Part shown: one piece after another, positions 8,126 to 15,982 of the stretch
Position numbering within the stretch: position 1 is the stretch's first letter
Layout: every line of letters begins with the position of its first letter
Source: Reyranella sp.
GTDB lineage: Bacteria; Pseudomonadota; Alphaproteobacteria; Reyranellales; Reyranellaceae
DNA: 33,837 nt
Assembly: GCA_029946105.1 (NCBI GenBank)
Contig: JAQSDW010000121.1
Coordinates: 1 to 33,837, forward strand
Reading direction: 5' to 3'
Made by a program: the position numbers and the translations under genes
The notes under the pieces: model-generated
Database searches by the model: none
What the model was told of the DNA's origin: nothing
Seen by the model: only the letters and a program-made list of their open reading frames with translations

Positions 8126-8920
8126 CTAGGATAGCCAGCGCTTGCGCCGCTTGTAGTGCTTGGTGTCGCGGTAGGACTTGCGCGCACCGCCCTCGTTCAG
8201 GCCGAGGTAGAACTCCTTGATGTCGGAGTTGTCGCGCAACTTGTCGGCCGGTCCTTCCAGCACGATGCGACCGTTCTCCATGACGTAGCCATGGTCGGCG
8301 ACGGCCAGGGCCATGGTGGCGTTCTGCTCGACGAGGAGAACCGAAAGCTTCTCCTGCTTCACCAGACGGCTGACGATGCCGAAAATCTCCTCGACCAGCA
8401 TGGGCGCCAGGCCAAGCGACGGTTCATCCAGCAGGACGACCTTGGGCCGGCTCATCAAAGCCCGTCCGATCGCCAGCATCTGCTGCTCGCCGCCGGACAG
8501 ATAGCCGGACTGCTGATGCCGCCGCTCCCTCAGCCGTGGGAAATAGGTGTAGACCATGTCGATCCCCTGCTTAACCGAGCCGCCGTCCTTCTGGACGTGG
8601 CCGCCGGCAATCAGGTTCTCCTCCGTGGTCAGATGTTCGAACACGCGCCGGCCCTCGAACACCTGGGCAAGGCCGAGCCGCGTGACGTCATGGGCGCGCA
8701 TGCCGTCGATGCGGCGGTCGCCGATCTGGATCGTGCCCTTGGTGACCTCGCCGCGCTCGCTGTGAAGCACGCCGGAGATCGCCTTCAACGTCGTCGTCTT
8801 GCCGGCACCGTTGGCCCCCAGCAGGGTCGTTATGGCGCCTTCGCGCACATCGATCGACACGCCCTTGAGGACGAGGATCACACGGTCGTAGACGACTTCG
8901 ATATTATTGATCGCGAGCAT
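8126..8920 (-). CDS. livF: Branched-chain-type ABC transporter ATPase LivF
   Basis: The 264-residue ATPase has Walker A GANGAGKTT (35-43), signature LSGGEQQM (141-148) and Walker B VVLLDEPS (161-168), with the short compact form typical of LivF. The C-terminus carries an unusually basic tail (KSYRDTKHYKRRKRW); from memory similar tails occur in LivF proteins encoded beside acyl-CoA ligases. The frame is open far upstream over the receptor gene, but homology begins at the ATG at 8920. That ATG has no adjacent Shine-Dalgarno: a 10-bp hairpin sits immediately upstream and the purine-rich AAGGAAGGGG lies on its far side. It is the last gene of the liv-like operon. Confidence 0.92.
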   Translation of the reverse strand: MLAINNIEVVYDRVILVLKGVSIDVREGAITTLLGANGAGKTTTLKAISGVLHSERGEVTKGTIQIGDRRIDGMRAHDVTRLGLAQVFEGRRVFEHLTTEENLIAGGHVQKDGGSVKQGIDMVYTYFPRLRERRHQQSGYLSGGEQQMLAIGRALMSRPKVVLLDEPSLGLAPMLVEEIFGIVSRLVKQEKLSVLLVEQNATMALAVADHGYVMENGRIVLEGPADKLRDNSDIKEFYLGLNEGGARKSYRDTKHYKRRKRWLS

Positions 8921-8927
8921 GGGATGC

Positions 8928-8960
8928 CGGGCGGCGGTTTCCCGCCGCCCGCCCCTTCCT
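8928..8960 (-). promoter_or_regulatory. SD-like tract plus GAAA-tetraloop hairpin before livF
   Basis: On the transcribed strand the receptor stop is followed by AAGGAAGGGG (8952-8960), then a perfect 10-bp stem CGGGCGGCGG / CCGCCGCCCG capped by GAAA (8928-8951), then 7 bases and the livF ATG. There is no T-run, so it is not a standard intrinsic terminator. It could stabilise the receptor mRNA 3' end. It could also fold out to bring the SD-like tract within 7 bases of the ATG. Confidence 0.6.
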
Positions 8961-8964
8961 TGGT

Positions 8965-10215
8965 TCAGGACTTCGAGGCTTCCGCCGCGAGGTGCTTCTT
9001 GATGATTTCGCGATAGCCTTGGAACCAGTCCTTGTCCTTGACGAGCTTGCCGCCCTTGACCGTCCAGATCTGGACCCAGCCGCCGCCCTCGTGATCGGCC
9101 GCGGTGATCTCCATCGGTGGCACCAAGCCGCCCAGGGTGAAGCCCTTGATCGCCTCCATGCCGTTCTTGACGTCTTCCGAGCTGGGCTTCGAGCCTCCCT
9201 TGGCCTTGATCGCGTTGCGCGCCGCCTCGACATGCAATGCCGCGATGAGGACGCCGCGGTTGTAATAGACGGTCGAGTCCATTTCCTTGGGCGGGGTCTT
9301 GCCCGCCGCCTTGTACATGGCCTCGATGTCCTTCAGGACCTGGAACTCCTTGCCGACGCCGGCAAACTGGATGGTGTTGTAGCCTTCCGCCACGCCCATG
9401 CCGCCGGCCGCGATGATGTCGGCTTCGGCACTGCCCCACACGAAGGCGATCACCTTGCTCAGCGGATAGCCTTTGCCCTTCAGCTCCTTGATGGAGACCG
9501 ACGGCGCGCGTCCGAACAGGTGGGTGATGATGAAGTCCGGCTTGAAGCGGCCGGTGATGTCGAGCACCTGGGCGCCCATCTCGACGCCGGGCGCCGGCAC
9601 CGCGAAGGTCCGCATCTCGAAGCCTTCCTGCTTGGCGAGGTCCTCGAGGATGGGCAGCGGCTCCTTGCCCGCCGGATTGTCATAGAAGAGGTAGGCGATC
9701 TTCTTGCCCTTGAGATTGCCGCCCAGCTTCTCCTTGGCGAACGCCACCGCAGCGCCGGCCTGCGACCAGTAGCTGGCGGCGATCGGGAAGGTATAGGGGA
9801 AGCGCTTGCCGTCCGCCGCTGCCGCCGTGCCGAAGCCAGGCGACGTGCCGAGGATCTTGTCCTCTTCAAGCTTCTTGGAAAGCGCTGCCGTCTGCGGCGT
9901 GCCGTAGAGCCCCTCGAGGACCGCGCCTTCCTTCTTGAAGCGCTCGTGCGCTTCCATCGCCGGTGGCACCTTGTACTCGTTGTCGACTTCGAGGACCTTG
10001 ATCTTGAAGCCCTCGACGCCGCCCTTGCTGTTCACCAGGGCGATATAGTCGTGGTAGCCGGGGCACAGATAAACACCGACGGTCGCCGTCGGACCGGTCC
10101 GGTCGCACTGCAGGCCAAACACCAGTTCCTTCTGCGCGAAGGCCTGGCCTCCGCCGAACGCCAGGGTCGCGGTCGTTGCCGCAATCCCCAGCCAACTCCT
10201 AACGAACCTCGTCAT
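8965..10215 (-). CDS. ABC transporter substrate-binding protein, LivK-like (Peripla_BP_6 type)
   Basis: The 416-residue product has a signal peptide (MTRFVRSWLGIAATTATLAF, cleavage near AFAQ) followed by KELVFGLQCDRTGPTA, the usual opening of type I periplasmic binding proteins of the branched-chain amino acid/amide family. Internal phrases such as VNSKGGVEGFKIKVLEVDNEYK, YGTPQTAALSKKLEEDKI and KGKKIAYLFYDNPAGKEPLPILED fit this fold. The ATG at 10215 has an excellent GGGAGGAA; the longer frame from 10299 has none. It lies between livM and livF in an operon containing an acyl-CoA ligase, so the ligand is more likely a carboxylic or aromatic acid than an amino acid. That is inference from context. 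Confidence 0.9.
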   Translation of the reverse strand: MTRFVRSWLGIAATTATLAFGGGQAFAQKELVFGLQCDRTGPTATVGVYLCPGYHDYIALVNSKGGVEGFKIKVLEVDNEYKVPPAMEAHERFKKEGAVLEGLYGTPQTAALSKKLEEDKILGTSPGFGTAAAADGKRFPYTFPIAASYWSQAGAAVAFAKEKLGGNLKGKKIAYLFYDNPAGKEPLPILEDLAKQEGFEMRTFAVPAPGVEMGAQVLDITGRFKPDFIITHLFGRAPSVSIKELKGKGYPLSKVIAFVWGSAEADIIAAGGMGVAEGYNTIQFAGVGKEFQVLKDIEAMYKAAGKTPPKEMDSTVYYNRGVLIAALHVEAARNAIKAKGGSKPSSEDVKNGMEAIKGFTLGGLVPPMEITAADHEGGGWVQIWTVKGGKLVKDKDWFQGYREIIKKHLAAEASKS

Positions 10216-10250
10216 GGGTTCCTCCCTTTGCTTCGCCGTAACGCCCCACT

Positions 10251-11318
10251 CTAGTAGGAGAAGGGCCAGACCCGGAAATAGCTCCGGATATTCCGCCATA
10301 GTCTGTTGAGCCCCTCGGGCTCGACGATCAGGAAAAAGATGATCAGGCCGCCGAACACGCCCAGCCGCAGGCCGGAGATGACGTTCGCCATTTCGGCCGT
10401 GGTGAAGAACAGCGACCCGACATCCTCCATCAGAATACGAATCACGATCGGCAGCAAGGTCACGAAAACCGCGCCCAGGATCGACCCCAGTACCGAGCCC
10501 AGCCCGCCGATGATGATCATGGCGAGATAATCGATCGAGACGATGAGCTGGAACTGCTCGTAGTTGGCGATGCCGAAATAGTAGGTGTAGAGCACGCCGC
10601 AGACCCCGGCGTAGAAGGACGAGATCGCGAACGCCAGGAGCTTGTAGCGGTAGATGTCGATGCCGATGATCTCGGCGGCGATATCCTGGTCACGGACGGC
10701 AACGAACGCCCGGCCGATGCGACTGCGCACCAGGTTCAGCGTGGCCACGATCGCCAGTACGGCAAAGAATAGCAGGAAGAAATAGAGGTGGCCCTGGGTG
10801 TTGAAACTGACGCCGAACAGGCTCGGCCGCTCGACTTGGATGGACGCCTGGGCGCCGCCCGAGATGGCCGGCACGTGGTTGATGGTCCATTCGATGATGA
10901 GCTGGCCCGCCAAGGTCGCGATCGCGAGATAGAGGCCCTTGATGCGCAGGCTGGGCATGCCGACGACGACGCCGATCGTTGCGGCCATCAGGCCGCCCGC
11001 CGGCAGCGTGATCCAGAACGGCAGGCCGAGCCTTACCGCCAGATTGGCGGCGGTGTAGGCACCGACCGACATGAAGGCGGCATGGCCGATCGAGATCTGC
11101 CCGGTATAGCCCACGAGAATGTTGAGCCCCAGCGCGCCCACGATGGCGATGAAGATCAGATTGAGGATCGAGAGGTAATATTCATGGACCGTAAGCGGCA
11201 CGATCACCACGAAGATCAATGCCAGAACCGCCACCGTCCATTTCGCGATCGGCAGCGGATAAAGCGCCATGTCGGCGCGGTAGGTTGTTTTGAAGACGCC
11301 TGATTCGCGATGAAACAT
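10251..11318 (-). CDS. livM: Branched-chain-type ABC transporter permease LivM
   Basis: This 355-residue membrane protein is hydrophobic over most of its length, with about nine predicted spans beginning near residue 28. It shows the LivM-typical GLNILVGYTGQISIGHAAFM (64-83), a permease loop GMPSLRIKGLYLAIATLA (119-136) and GRAFVAVRDQDIAAEIIGI. The ATG at 11318 lies 3 bases after the livH stop, consistent with translational coupling; an internal ATG at 11270 is a weaker option. It forms the membrane pore with LivH, energised by LivF and LivG. Confidence 0.93.
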   Translation of the reverse strand: MFHRESGVFKTTYRADMALYPLPIAKWTVAVLALIFVVIVPLTVHEYYLSILNLIFIAIVGALGLNILVGYTGQISIGHAAFMSVGAYTAANLAVRLGLPFWITLPAGGLMAATIGVVVGMPSLRIKGLYLAIATLAGQLIIEWTINHVPAISGGAQASIQVERPSLFGVSFNTQGHLYFFLLFFAVLAIVATLNLVRSRIGRAFVAVRDQDIAAEIIGIDIYRYKLLAFAISSFYAGVCGVLYTYYFGIANYEQFQLIVSIDYLAMIIIGGLGSVLGSILGAVFVTLLPIVIRILMEDVGSLFFTTAEMANVISGLRLGVFGGLIIFFLIVEPEGLNRLWRNIRSYFRVWPFSY

Positions 11319-11321
11319 GAC

Positions 11322-12218
11322 TTACACGCGCTCGATCTTGCGTTTGCCGAAGATGCCGTACGGCCGGATCATGAGCACCAGGATCATCAGCACATAGGGC
11401 GCGAAATCCTTGGTCCCGCCCCCGACATAGGGGTCGAGGTAGCCCGCCGCGAGGCTCTCGACGATGCCGATGATCAACCCGCCCACGAGCGCGCCGCCGA
11501 TTGAATCGAGGCCGCCCAGGATGACGACCGGGAACACTTTCAGCCCGACCAGCGCCAGGTGCACGTCGACGCCCAGCATGCTGCCCCAGACGACGCCGCC
11601 CAGGGCAGACACGACGCCGGCCATGGCCCAGGCCAGTGCGAAGTAGCGCTCGACATTGATGCCCATCGCTTGCGCAACCTGCTGGTTGTCGGCCACCGCC
11701 CGCATGGCGACGCCCATGCGGCTCTTCTTGAAGAACCAGCTGAACGCCACGAAGAGCGTGATCGCCACGATGGCCCCCGCAACCTGGATGGGCGGCAGGC
11801 TGGCTGGCCCGAGCACGATCGGCTCGTCACCGATGGGAAGCGACACGGCCCTCGTCTCGCTGCCGAAGACGACCGGTCCCAGGCCACGCAGCATGGCGGC
11901 AAGGCCGATGGTGGCCATGATCACGGCGACGACCGGACGGCCGAGCAACGGCCTCAACACGACGCGTTCAAGTCCGAAGCCGAAACCGATCATCACCGCC
12001 AGCGTCACGACGATGGCGACGACGAGGGGCATGCCCTCGAACGACAGCATCATTGCCACGATCAGGCCGGCCAGCATGACGAACTCACCTTGCGCGAAGT
12101 TGATGGCGTCGGTCGCCTTGTAGACAAGGACGAACCCCAGCGCGATCAGCGAATACATCAATCCGATCGATGCGCCGTTCAGCAGAAGCGAGAAGGCAAA
12201 CTCCAGATCTTCGGACAT
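11322..12218 (-). CDS. livH: Branched-chain-type ABC transporter permease LivH
   Basis: The 298-residue integral membrane protein has the LivH pattern: LLNGASIGLMYSLIALGFVLVYK at the N-terminus, then INFAQGEFVMLAG, a loop MGVAMRAVADNQQVAQAMGI (about residues 168-187) and VVILGGLDSIGGALVGGLIIG near the C-terminus. The ATG at 12218 has GAGGAGCGGAG directly upstream. It begins 9 bases after the ligase stop and is followed by livM after 3 bases, so all are cotranscribed. Confidence 0.94.
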   Translation of the reverse strand: MSEDLEFAFSLLLNGASIGLMYSLIALGFVLVYKATDAINFAQGEFVMLAGLIVAMMLSFEGMPLVVAIVVTLAVMIGFGFGLERVVLRPLLGRPVVAVIMATIGLAAMLRGLGPVVFGSETRAVSLPIGDEPIVLGPASLPPIQVAGAIVAITLFVAFSWFFKKSRMGVAMRAVADNQQVAQAMGINVERYFALAWAMAGVVSALGGVVWGSMLGVDVHLALVGLKVFPVVILGGLDSIGGALVGGLIIGIVESLAAGYLDPYVGGGTKDFAPYVLMILVLMIRPYGIFGKRKIERV

Positions 12219-12227
12219 CTCCGCTCC

Positions 12228-14168
12228 TCAGGCCGCCCGCCGGACGGGTTCGCCCGGCGTGATGTCGTGGATCGCGATAGTCGAATTCAGGGTCGCCTTG
12301 CGGCCGTCCTCGAAAGTGATTTCCATGGTGACATCGACCTCGGACTTGCCGCTATAGAACGCCCCGATGACATCGGCATACTTTTCCGCCACGAAGCGCC
12401 GGCGCACCTTCCGGGTCCGTGTCATCTCGGCATCGTCGGCATCGAGTTCCTTGTTCAACAACAGATAGCGCTTCACCTGCTGGATATCCGGCAGCGTCGC
12501 ATTGGCCTTGGCGATCTCTGCACCGATCAGGTCCGCCACCTCTGGCTTGCGGCTGAGATCGAGGAAACTGGTGTAGGCGATGCCGCGCTTTTCAGCCCAG
12601 GTTCCCGCGGTCTGGATATCGACGGCGATCATCGCCGCCACGAACGGCCGCTGGTCGCCGAAGGCCACGGCTTCGCGGATGAACGGGCTGAACTTCAGTT
12701 TGTTTTCGATGAACTGCGGCGCGAAGGCCGAACCGTCGTCGAGCTTTCCGACATCCTTGGCCCGGTCGATGATGACGAGGTGTCCCTGTTTGTCGAAGAA
12801 CCCGGCATCCCCGGTTTTCAGCCAGCCGTCCTCCGTCATCGTCTCGCGCGTCGCTGCTTCCTGCTTGAAGTAGCCGATGAAAACATTCGGGCCCTTCAGC
12901 AGGACCTCGCCGCGATCGTCGATCTTGACGTCGATGGACGGGATCGGCCGGCCCACGGTGTTGGGATTGGCCTCGGAATCGGGCTGGCAGGAGATCATCG
13001 CCGACGCTTCGGTGGCGCCATAGACCTGCTTCAGGTTGATGCCGAAGGAACGGAAGAAGCGATAGGTATCCGGCCCCAGCGGTGCGCCGCCGGTGTAACA
13101 CCAGCGTGCCTTGCGGAGTCCGAGCTGGTCGCGCACCGGGCCGTAGACCATCAATTCGCCAACCGCGAGACCCAGTCGCTGCACCAGCAACAGCCGCCTG
13201 CCTTCGGAACGGGCGAGCTCGCAACGCTCGGCCAGGGTCCTGAAGAAGTCGAAGATTCCGCGCTTCAGGGGGGACGCATCGCCGCCCTTGATCTGCATCT
13301 GGGTCAGCATATTCTCCCAGATACGTGGCGGCGCCAGCATGACGTTGGGTCCGAGCTCGCGCAGGTCGCGCTGCACGGTTTCGGGATTCTCGGGGCAATT
13401 GGCCGTCACGCGTGCCGCGAGCGCCATGCCGAGCGTGAACGAAGCGTCGCCCACCCAGGCCATCGGCAGGTAGGACAGCCAATTGTCGCCGCGCTTGACC
13501 TCGTTCACCTCCATGAATGCCCGGGCGGCGGCGATCATGTTGCGGTGGCTGAGCATGGCGCCCTTCGGCGTGCCGGTGGTACCGGACGTATAGGCGATCA
13601 TCGCCATGTCGTCTGCATTGCCCTTGGCGAGTTCGGTCTCATAGAAATCCGGATTGGCCTTGCCGAAGGCTTGGCCCACTTCGAGGATGCTTTCGAAGGA
13701 GCGCAGCATCGGATCCTTGTAGGCCCACAGGCCGCGCGGATCGTCGAACACGATCAGGCGCAGGCGCGGAAGCTGTTCCTTGAGCGACAGCGCCTTGTCG
13801 ACCTGCTCCTGGTCCTCGGCCACGATGACCGAAGTCTCGGCATGGTTCAGCACATAGACCAGCTCCGATGCGATCGAATCCTGATAGACCGGGACCGAGG
13901 CGCCACCCAGAACCTGGGCCGAGAGCTGGGCGAAGTAGAGTTGCGGGCGGTTGTCGCCGATCACCGACAGCTTGTCGCCGCGACCGAAGCCGAGCGACGC
14001 CAGTCCGAGGGCAAAGTCCCGCACGTTGTCGCGGTACGCCGACCAGCTATAGGTCTGCCAGACACCCCGGGTCTTCTCGCGAATGCCGGCGCCTTCCGAA
14101 TCCTGTTCGGCGTTGCGCTGCAGCAGTTTCGGCAATGTCGTGATGCCGAGAGAACCATCCGAACTCAT
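12228..14168 (-). CDS. AMP-binding long-chain-type acyl-CoA ligase in a liv operon
   Basis: The 646-residue adenylating enzyme should activate a carboxylic acid with ATP and CoA. It carries the P-loop YTSGTTGTPKG (193-203), the A5 motif VYGATEAS (382-389), TGDAG (452-456) and RAKD (469-472). The C-terminal TRTRKVRRRFVAEKY region is like the eukaryotic-type long-chain/ACSBG group rather than E. coli FadD, judging from memory. Its start codon overlaps the livG stop as ATGA, and livH follows after 9 bases, so it is embedded in the transporter operon. This implies import and CoA activation are coupled. The chain length or aromaticity of the substrate cannot be deduced. Confidence 0.92.
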   Translation of the reverse strand: MSSDGSLGITTLPKLLQRNAEQDSEGAGIREKTRGVWQTYSWSAYRDNVRDFALGLASLGFGRGDKLSVIGDNRPQLYFAQLSAQVLGGASVPVYQDSIASELVYVLNHAETSVIVAEDQEQVDKALSLKEQLPRLRLIVFDDPRGLWAYKDPMLRSFESILEVGQAFGKANPDFYETELAKGNADDMAMIAYTSGTTGTPKGAMLSHRNMIAAARAFMEVNEVKRGDNWLSYLPMAWVGDASFTLGMALAARVTANCPENPETVQRDLRELGPNVMLAPPRIWENMLTQMQIKGGDASPLKRGIFDFFRTLAERCELARSEGRRLLLVQRLGLAVGELMVYGPVRDQLGLRKARWCYTGGAPLGPDTYRFFRSFGINLKQVYGATEASAMISCQPDSEANPNTVGRPIPSIDVKIDDRGEVLLKGPNVFIGYFKQEAATRETMTEDGWLKTGDAGFFDKQGHLVIIDRAKDVGKLDDGSAFAPQFIENKLKFSPFIREAVAFGDQRPFVAAMIAVDIQTAGTWAEKRGIAYTSFLDLSRKPEVADLIGAEIAKANATLPDIQQVKRYLLLNKELDADDAEMTRTRKVRRRFVAEKYADVIGAFYSGKSEVDVTMEITFEDGRKATLNSTIAIHDITPGEPVRRAA

Positions 14169-14983
14169 GTCCCGCCCCCGCCTTTGCTCTTGCCGAGATA
14201 GGCTTCGATGACCTGGGAATTGCGCTGGACCTCATCGGGCGTGCCGGCGGCGATACCGCGTCCACGATCAAGCACCACGACCTTGTCGGAGATGTCCATG
14301 ACCACGCCCATGTCGTGCTCGATCAGGACGACGGTCACGCCGCGCTCCTGGTTCACATCCAGGACGTAGCGCGCCATGTCCTCCTTCTCGTCCTGGTTCA
14401 TGCCGCCCATCGGCTCATCCAGCAGCAGCAGCTTGGGGTCGGACGCTAGCGCTCGGCCAAGCTCGACGCGCTTGCGCAGGCCATATGCCAGCGAGGCGGT
14501 CGTCTGTTTGCGCAGATCCTGGAGTTTTAGGAATTCTATGATCTCTTCGACCGCCTCGCGGTGGGCGATGTCTTCCTTCTGCGCCAAACCCCAGTAGATG
14601 ACGCTCGACAGCACACCGGCCTTCATTCGCACGTGACGGCCGAGCATCAGATTGTCGAGGACGGTGAGCCCGCTGAACAAGGCGATGTTCTGGAAGGTCC
14701 GTGCGATACCGAGTGCCGCGATGTCACTGGGCTTCTTCTGCGTGATGTCCCGGCCCTCGAGAACGACCCGGCCGGTGTCGGGTTTGTAGAATCCCGAGAT
14801 CATGTTGAGCAGCGATGTCTTGCCTGCCCCGTTGGGACCGATGATGGAGACGATGCCGCCGCGCGGTACTTCGAGGGAAACGTCCTGCACGGCGGTCACG
14901 CCGCCGAACCGCTTGGACACCCCTTCGACCACGAGCTGATAGTCGCCCTCTCGCGCAATGACGCGCTGGGCAGACGCACCCAC
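14165..14983 (-). CDS. livG: Branched-chain-type ABC transporter ATPase LivG
   Basis: The product of about 272 residues has Walker A GPNGAGKTS (near 49-57), a LivG-style degenerate signature ASLAYGLRKRVELGRAL (near 163-179) and Walker B LLLLDEP (near 185-191). The LivG-specific insert with GIARTFQNIALF and DNLMLGRH is present. There is no ATG near the N-terminus. A GTG at 14983 has GGGAGGG at 7 bases and is preferred over the adjacent TTG at 14986. It is the first gene of the operon, and its stop overlaps the ligase start (ATGA). Confidence 0.9.
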   Translation of the reverse strand: MGASAQRVIAREGDYQLVVEGVSKRFGGVTAVQDVSLEVPRGGIVSIIGPNGAGKTSLLNMISGFYKPDTGRVVLEGRDITQKKPSDIAALGIARTFQNIALFSGLTVLDNLMLGRHVRMKAGVLSSVIYWGLAQKEDIAHREAVEEIIEFLKLQDLRKQTTASLAYGLRKRVELGRALASDPKLLLLDEPMGGMNQDEKEDMARYVLDVNQERGVTVVLIEHDMGVVMDISDKVVVLDRGRGIAAGTPDEVQRNSQVIEAYLGKSKGGGGT

Positions 14984-15034
14984 CAATGAACCCTCCCTAC
15001 GTCGTACTCTTTGTCTTGCTTAATATTTGGCCGG

Positions 15035-15063
15035 ATCATGCAGGCTCCCGTGGGCGAAGGCAA
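15035..15063 (-). promoter_or_regulatory. candidate promoter for the liv/acyl-CoA-ligase operon
   Basis: On the minus strand TTGCCT (15058-15063) is followed after 17 bases by CATGAT (15035-15040), a four-of-six match in each box. It lies in the roughly 120-base divergent gap between livG and the deacetylase gene. An A/T-rich block (TTAATATTT, 15020-15028) lies just downstream, near the expected start of transcription. No operator was recognised. By-eye call. Confidence 0.3.
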
Positions 15064-15105
15064 CAAATCTGCCTAAGCTCCCGAGCCCCACCGGGAGACC
15101 GCCAT

Positions 15106-15963
15106 ATGCCACGTCACGTCGTCTGCCTGACTTTCGACCACGACCACCTGTCCGGTTTCATTGCACGCGGGCTAACATCGCCGACGGCGATCTCGCGGGG
15201 TGAATACGACATGGTGGTCATTCCCCGCCTCATGACGCTGCTTGCCCGCTACGGCGTAAAGGCCACTTTCTTCACCCCCGGCCACACGATCGACAGCACG
15301 CCGGAGGCGGTGATGCCCTATGTCGAGGCCGGACACGAACTCGCCCACCACGGCTGGACCCATCGCCTGCCCGTCACCCTCTCCCGTGACGAGGAGGAAG
15401 AGGAGATCGTGCGCGGCAACGAGTCGATCAAGCGGATCAGCGGACAGTTCGCGCGCGGCTATCGCTCGCCGGCCTGGGACCTCTCCCCACACTCGATCGA
15501 ACTGCTCCTGAAGCACGGCATCCAGTACGACAGCTCGATGATGGGCCACGATTTCGATTGCTACAACGCCCGCCAGGGCGACGTGGTCGAGCTGCTGAAG
15601 CCGTTCGTGCGGGGCCGCGAAACCAAACTGGTCGAGATGCCGATCAGCTGGTCGCTCGATGACTTCCCGCACTTCGAATACATGCGGCTCCCCAATGGCT
15701 CGGTTCAGCAAGGCCTGATGAATGCGTCGGGCGTGCTCGAAAACTTCGTCGACGATTACACCTACATGACCCGGGTCTGCGATTTCGGCATTCTGACCTA
15801 CACCTTCCATCCCCATGTGATCGGCCGCGGCCATCGCATGATGATGCTGGAACGGCTGATCCAACGCCTGATCGAGGGCGGTGCGGTGTTCGCGACTATG
15901 GAGGACGCCATGCAGGAATGGCTGGCGCGGCAGGGCCGCGGACGCAAGGCCGCGGCGGACTGA
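15106..15963 (+). CDS. Polysaccharide deacetylase family protein (PgdA/PuuE-like)
   Basis: The 285-residue NodB-domain protein has the catalytic opening LTFDHDH (8-14), the metal-site region GHELAHHGWTH with its histidines (about 76-86), RSPAWDLSPHSIELLLKHGI and a late FHPHVIGRGHR. No signal peptide is seen, so it is probably cytoplasmic. From memory the layout (SRGEYDMVVIPRLMTLL, DFPHFEYM, MNASGVLENF) resembles the H. pylori PgdA / PuuE group, whose members act on imides, allantoin or small amides rather than always on polysaccharide. The longer frame from 14986 overlaps the livG start and is not supported; ATG 15106 has GGGAG at 8 bases. It is divergent from the liv operon and convergent with a DehI-like gene 14 bases away. 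Confidence 0.85.
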   Translation: MPRHVVCLTFDHDHLSGFIARGLTSPTAISRGEYDMVVIPRLMTLLARYGVKATFFTPGHTIDSTPEAVMPYVEAGHELAHHGWTHRLPVTLSRDEEEEEIVRGNESIKRISGQFARGYRSPAWDLSPHSIELLLKHGIQYDSSMMGHDFDCYNARQGDVVELLKPFVRGRETKLVEMPISWSLDDFPHFEYMRLPNGSVQQGLMNASGVLENFVDDYTYMTRVCDFGILTYTFHPHVIGRGHRMMMLERLIQRLIEGGAVFATMEDAMQEWLARQGRGRKAAAD

Positions 15964-15982
15964 GCTACCGGACTGAGCTAGA
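15957..15982. repeat. 13-bp tandem duplication at the convergent stop codons
   Basis: The 11-mer GGACTGAGCTA occurs at 15957-15967 and again at 15970-15980, a period of 13. The first copy carries the TGA stop of the deacetylase and the second the TAG stop (minus strand) of the DehI-like gene. It fills the 14-base intergenic gap and looks like a slippage duplication. Confidence 0.7.

Noticed and set aside
8928..8951. Hairpin before livF as an intrinsic terminator
   Set aside because: No T-run follows the stem and the next start codon is only 7 bases away, so a classical terminator is unlikely.
11559..14201. 880-codon open frame on the plus strand across livH and the ligase gene
   Set aside because: It is antisense to two strongly supported genes, has low-complexity His/Asp/Arg/Gln-rich composition and no recognisable motif. 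Long antisense frames are expected in high-GC DNA.
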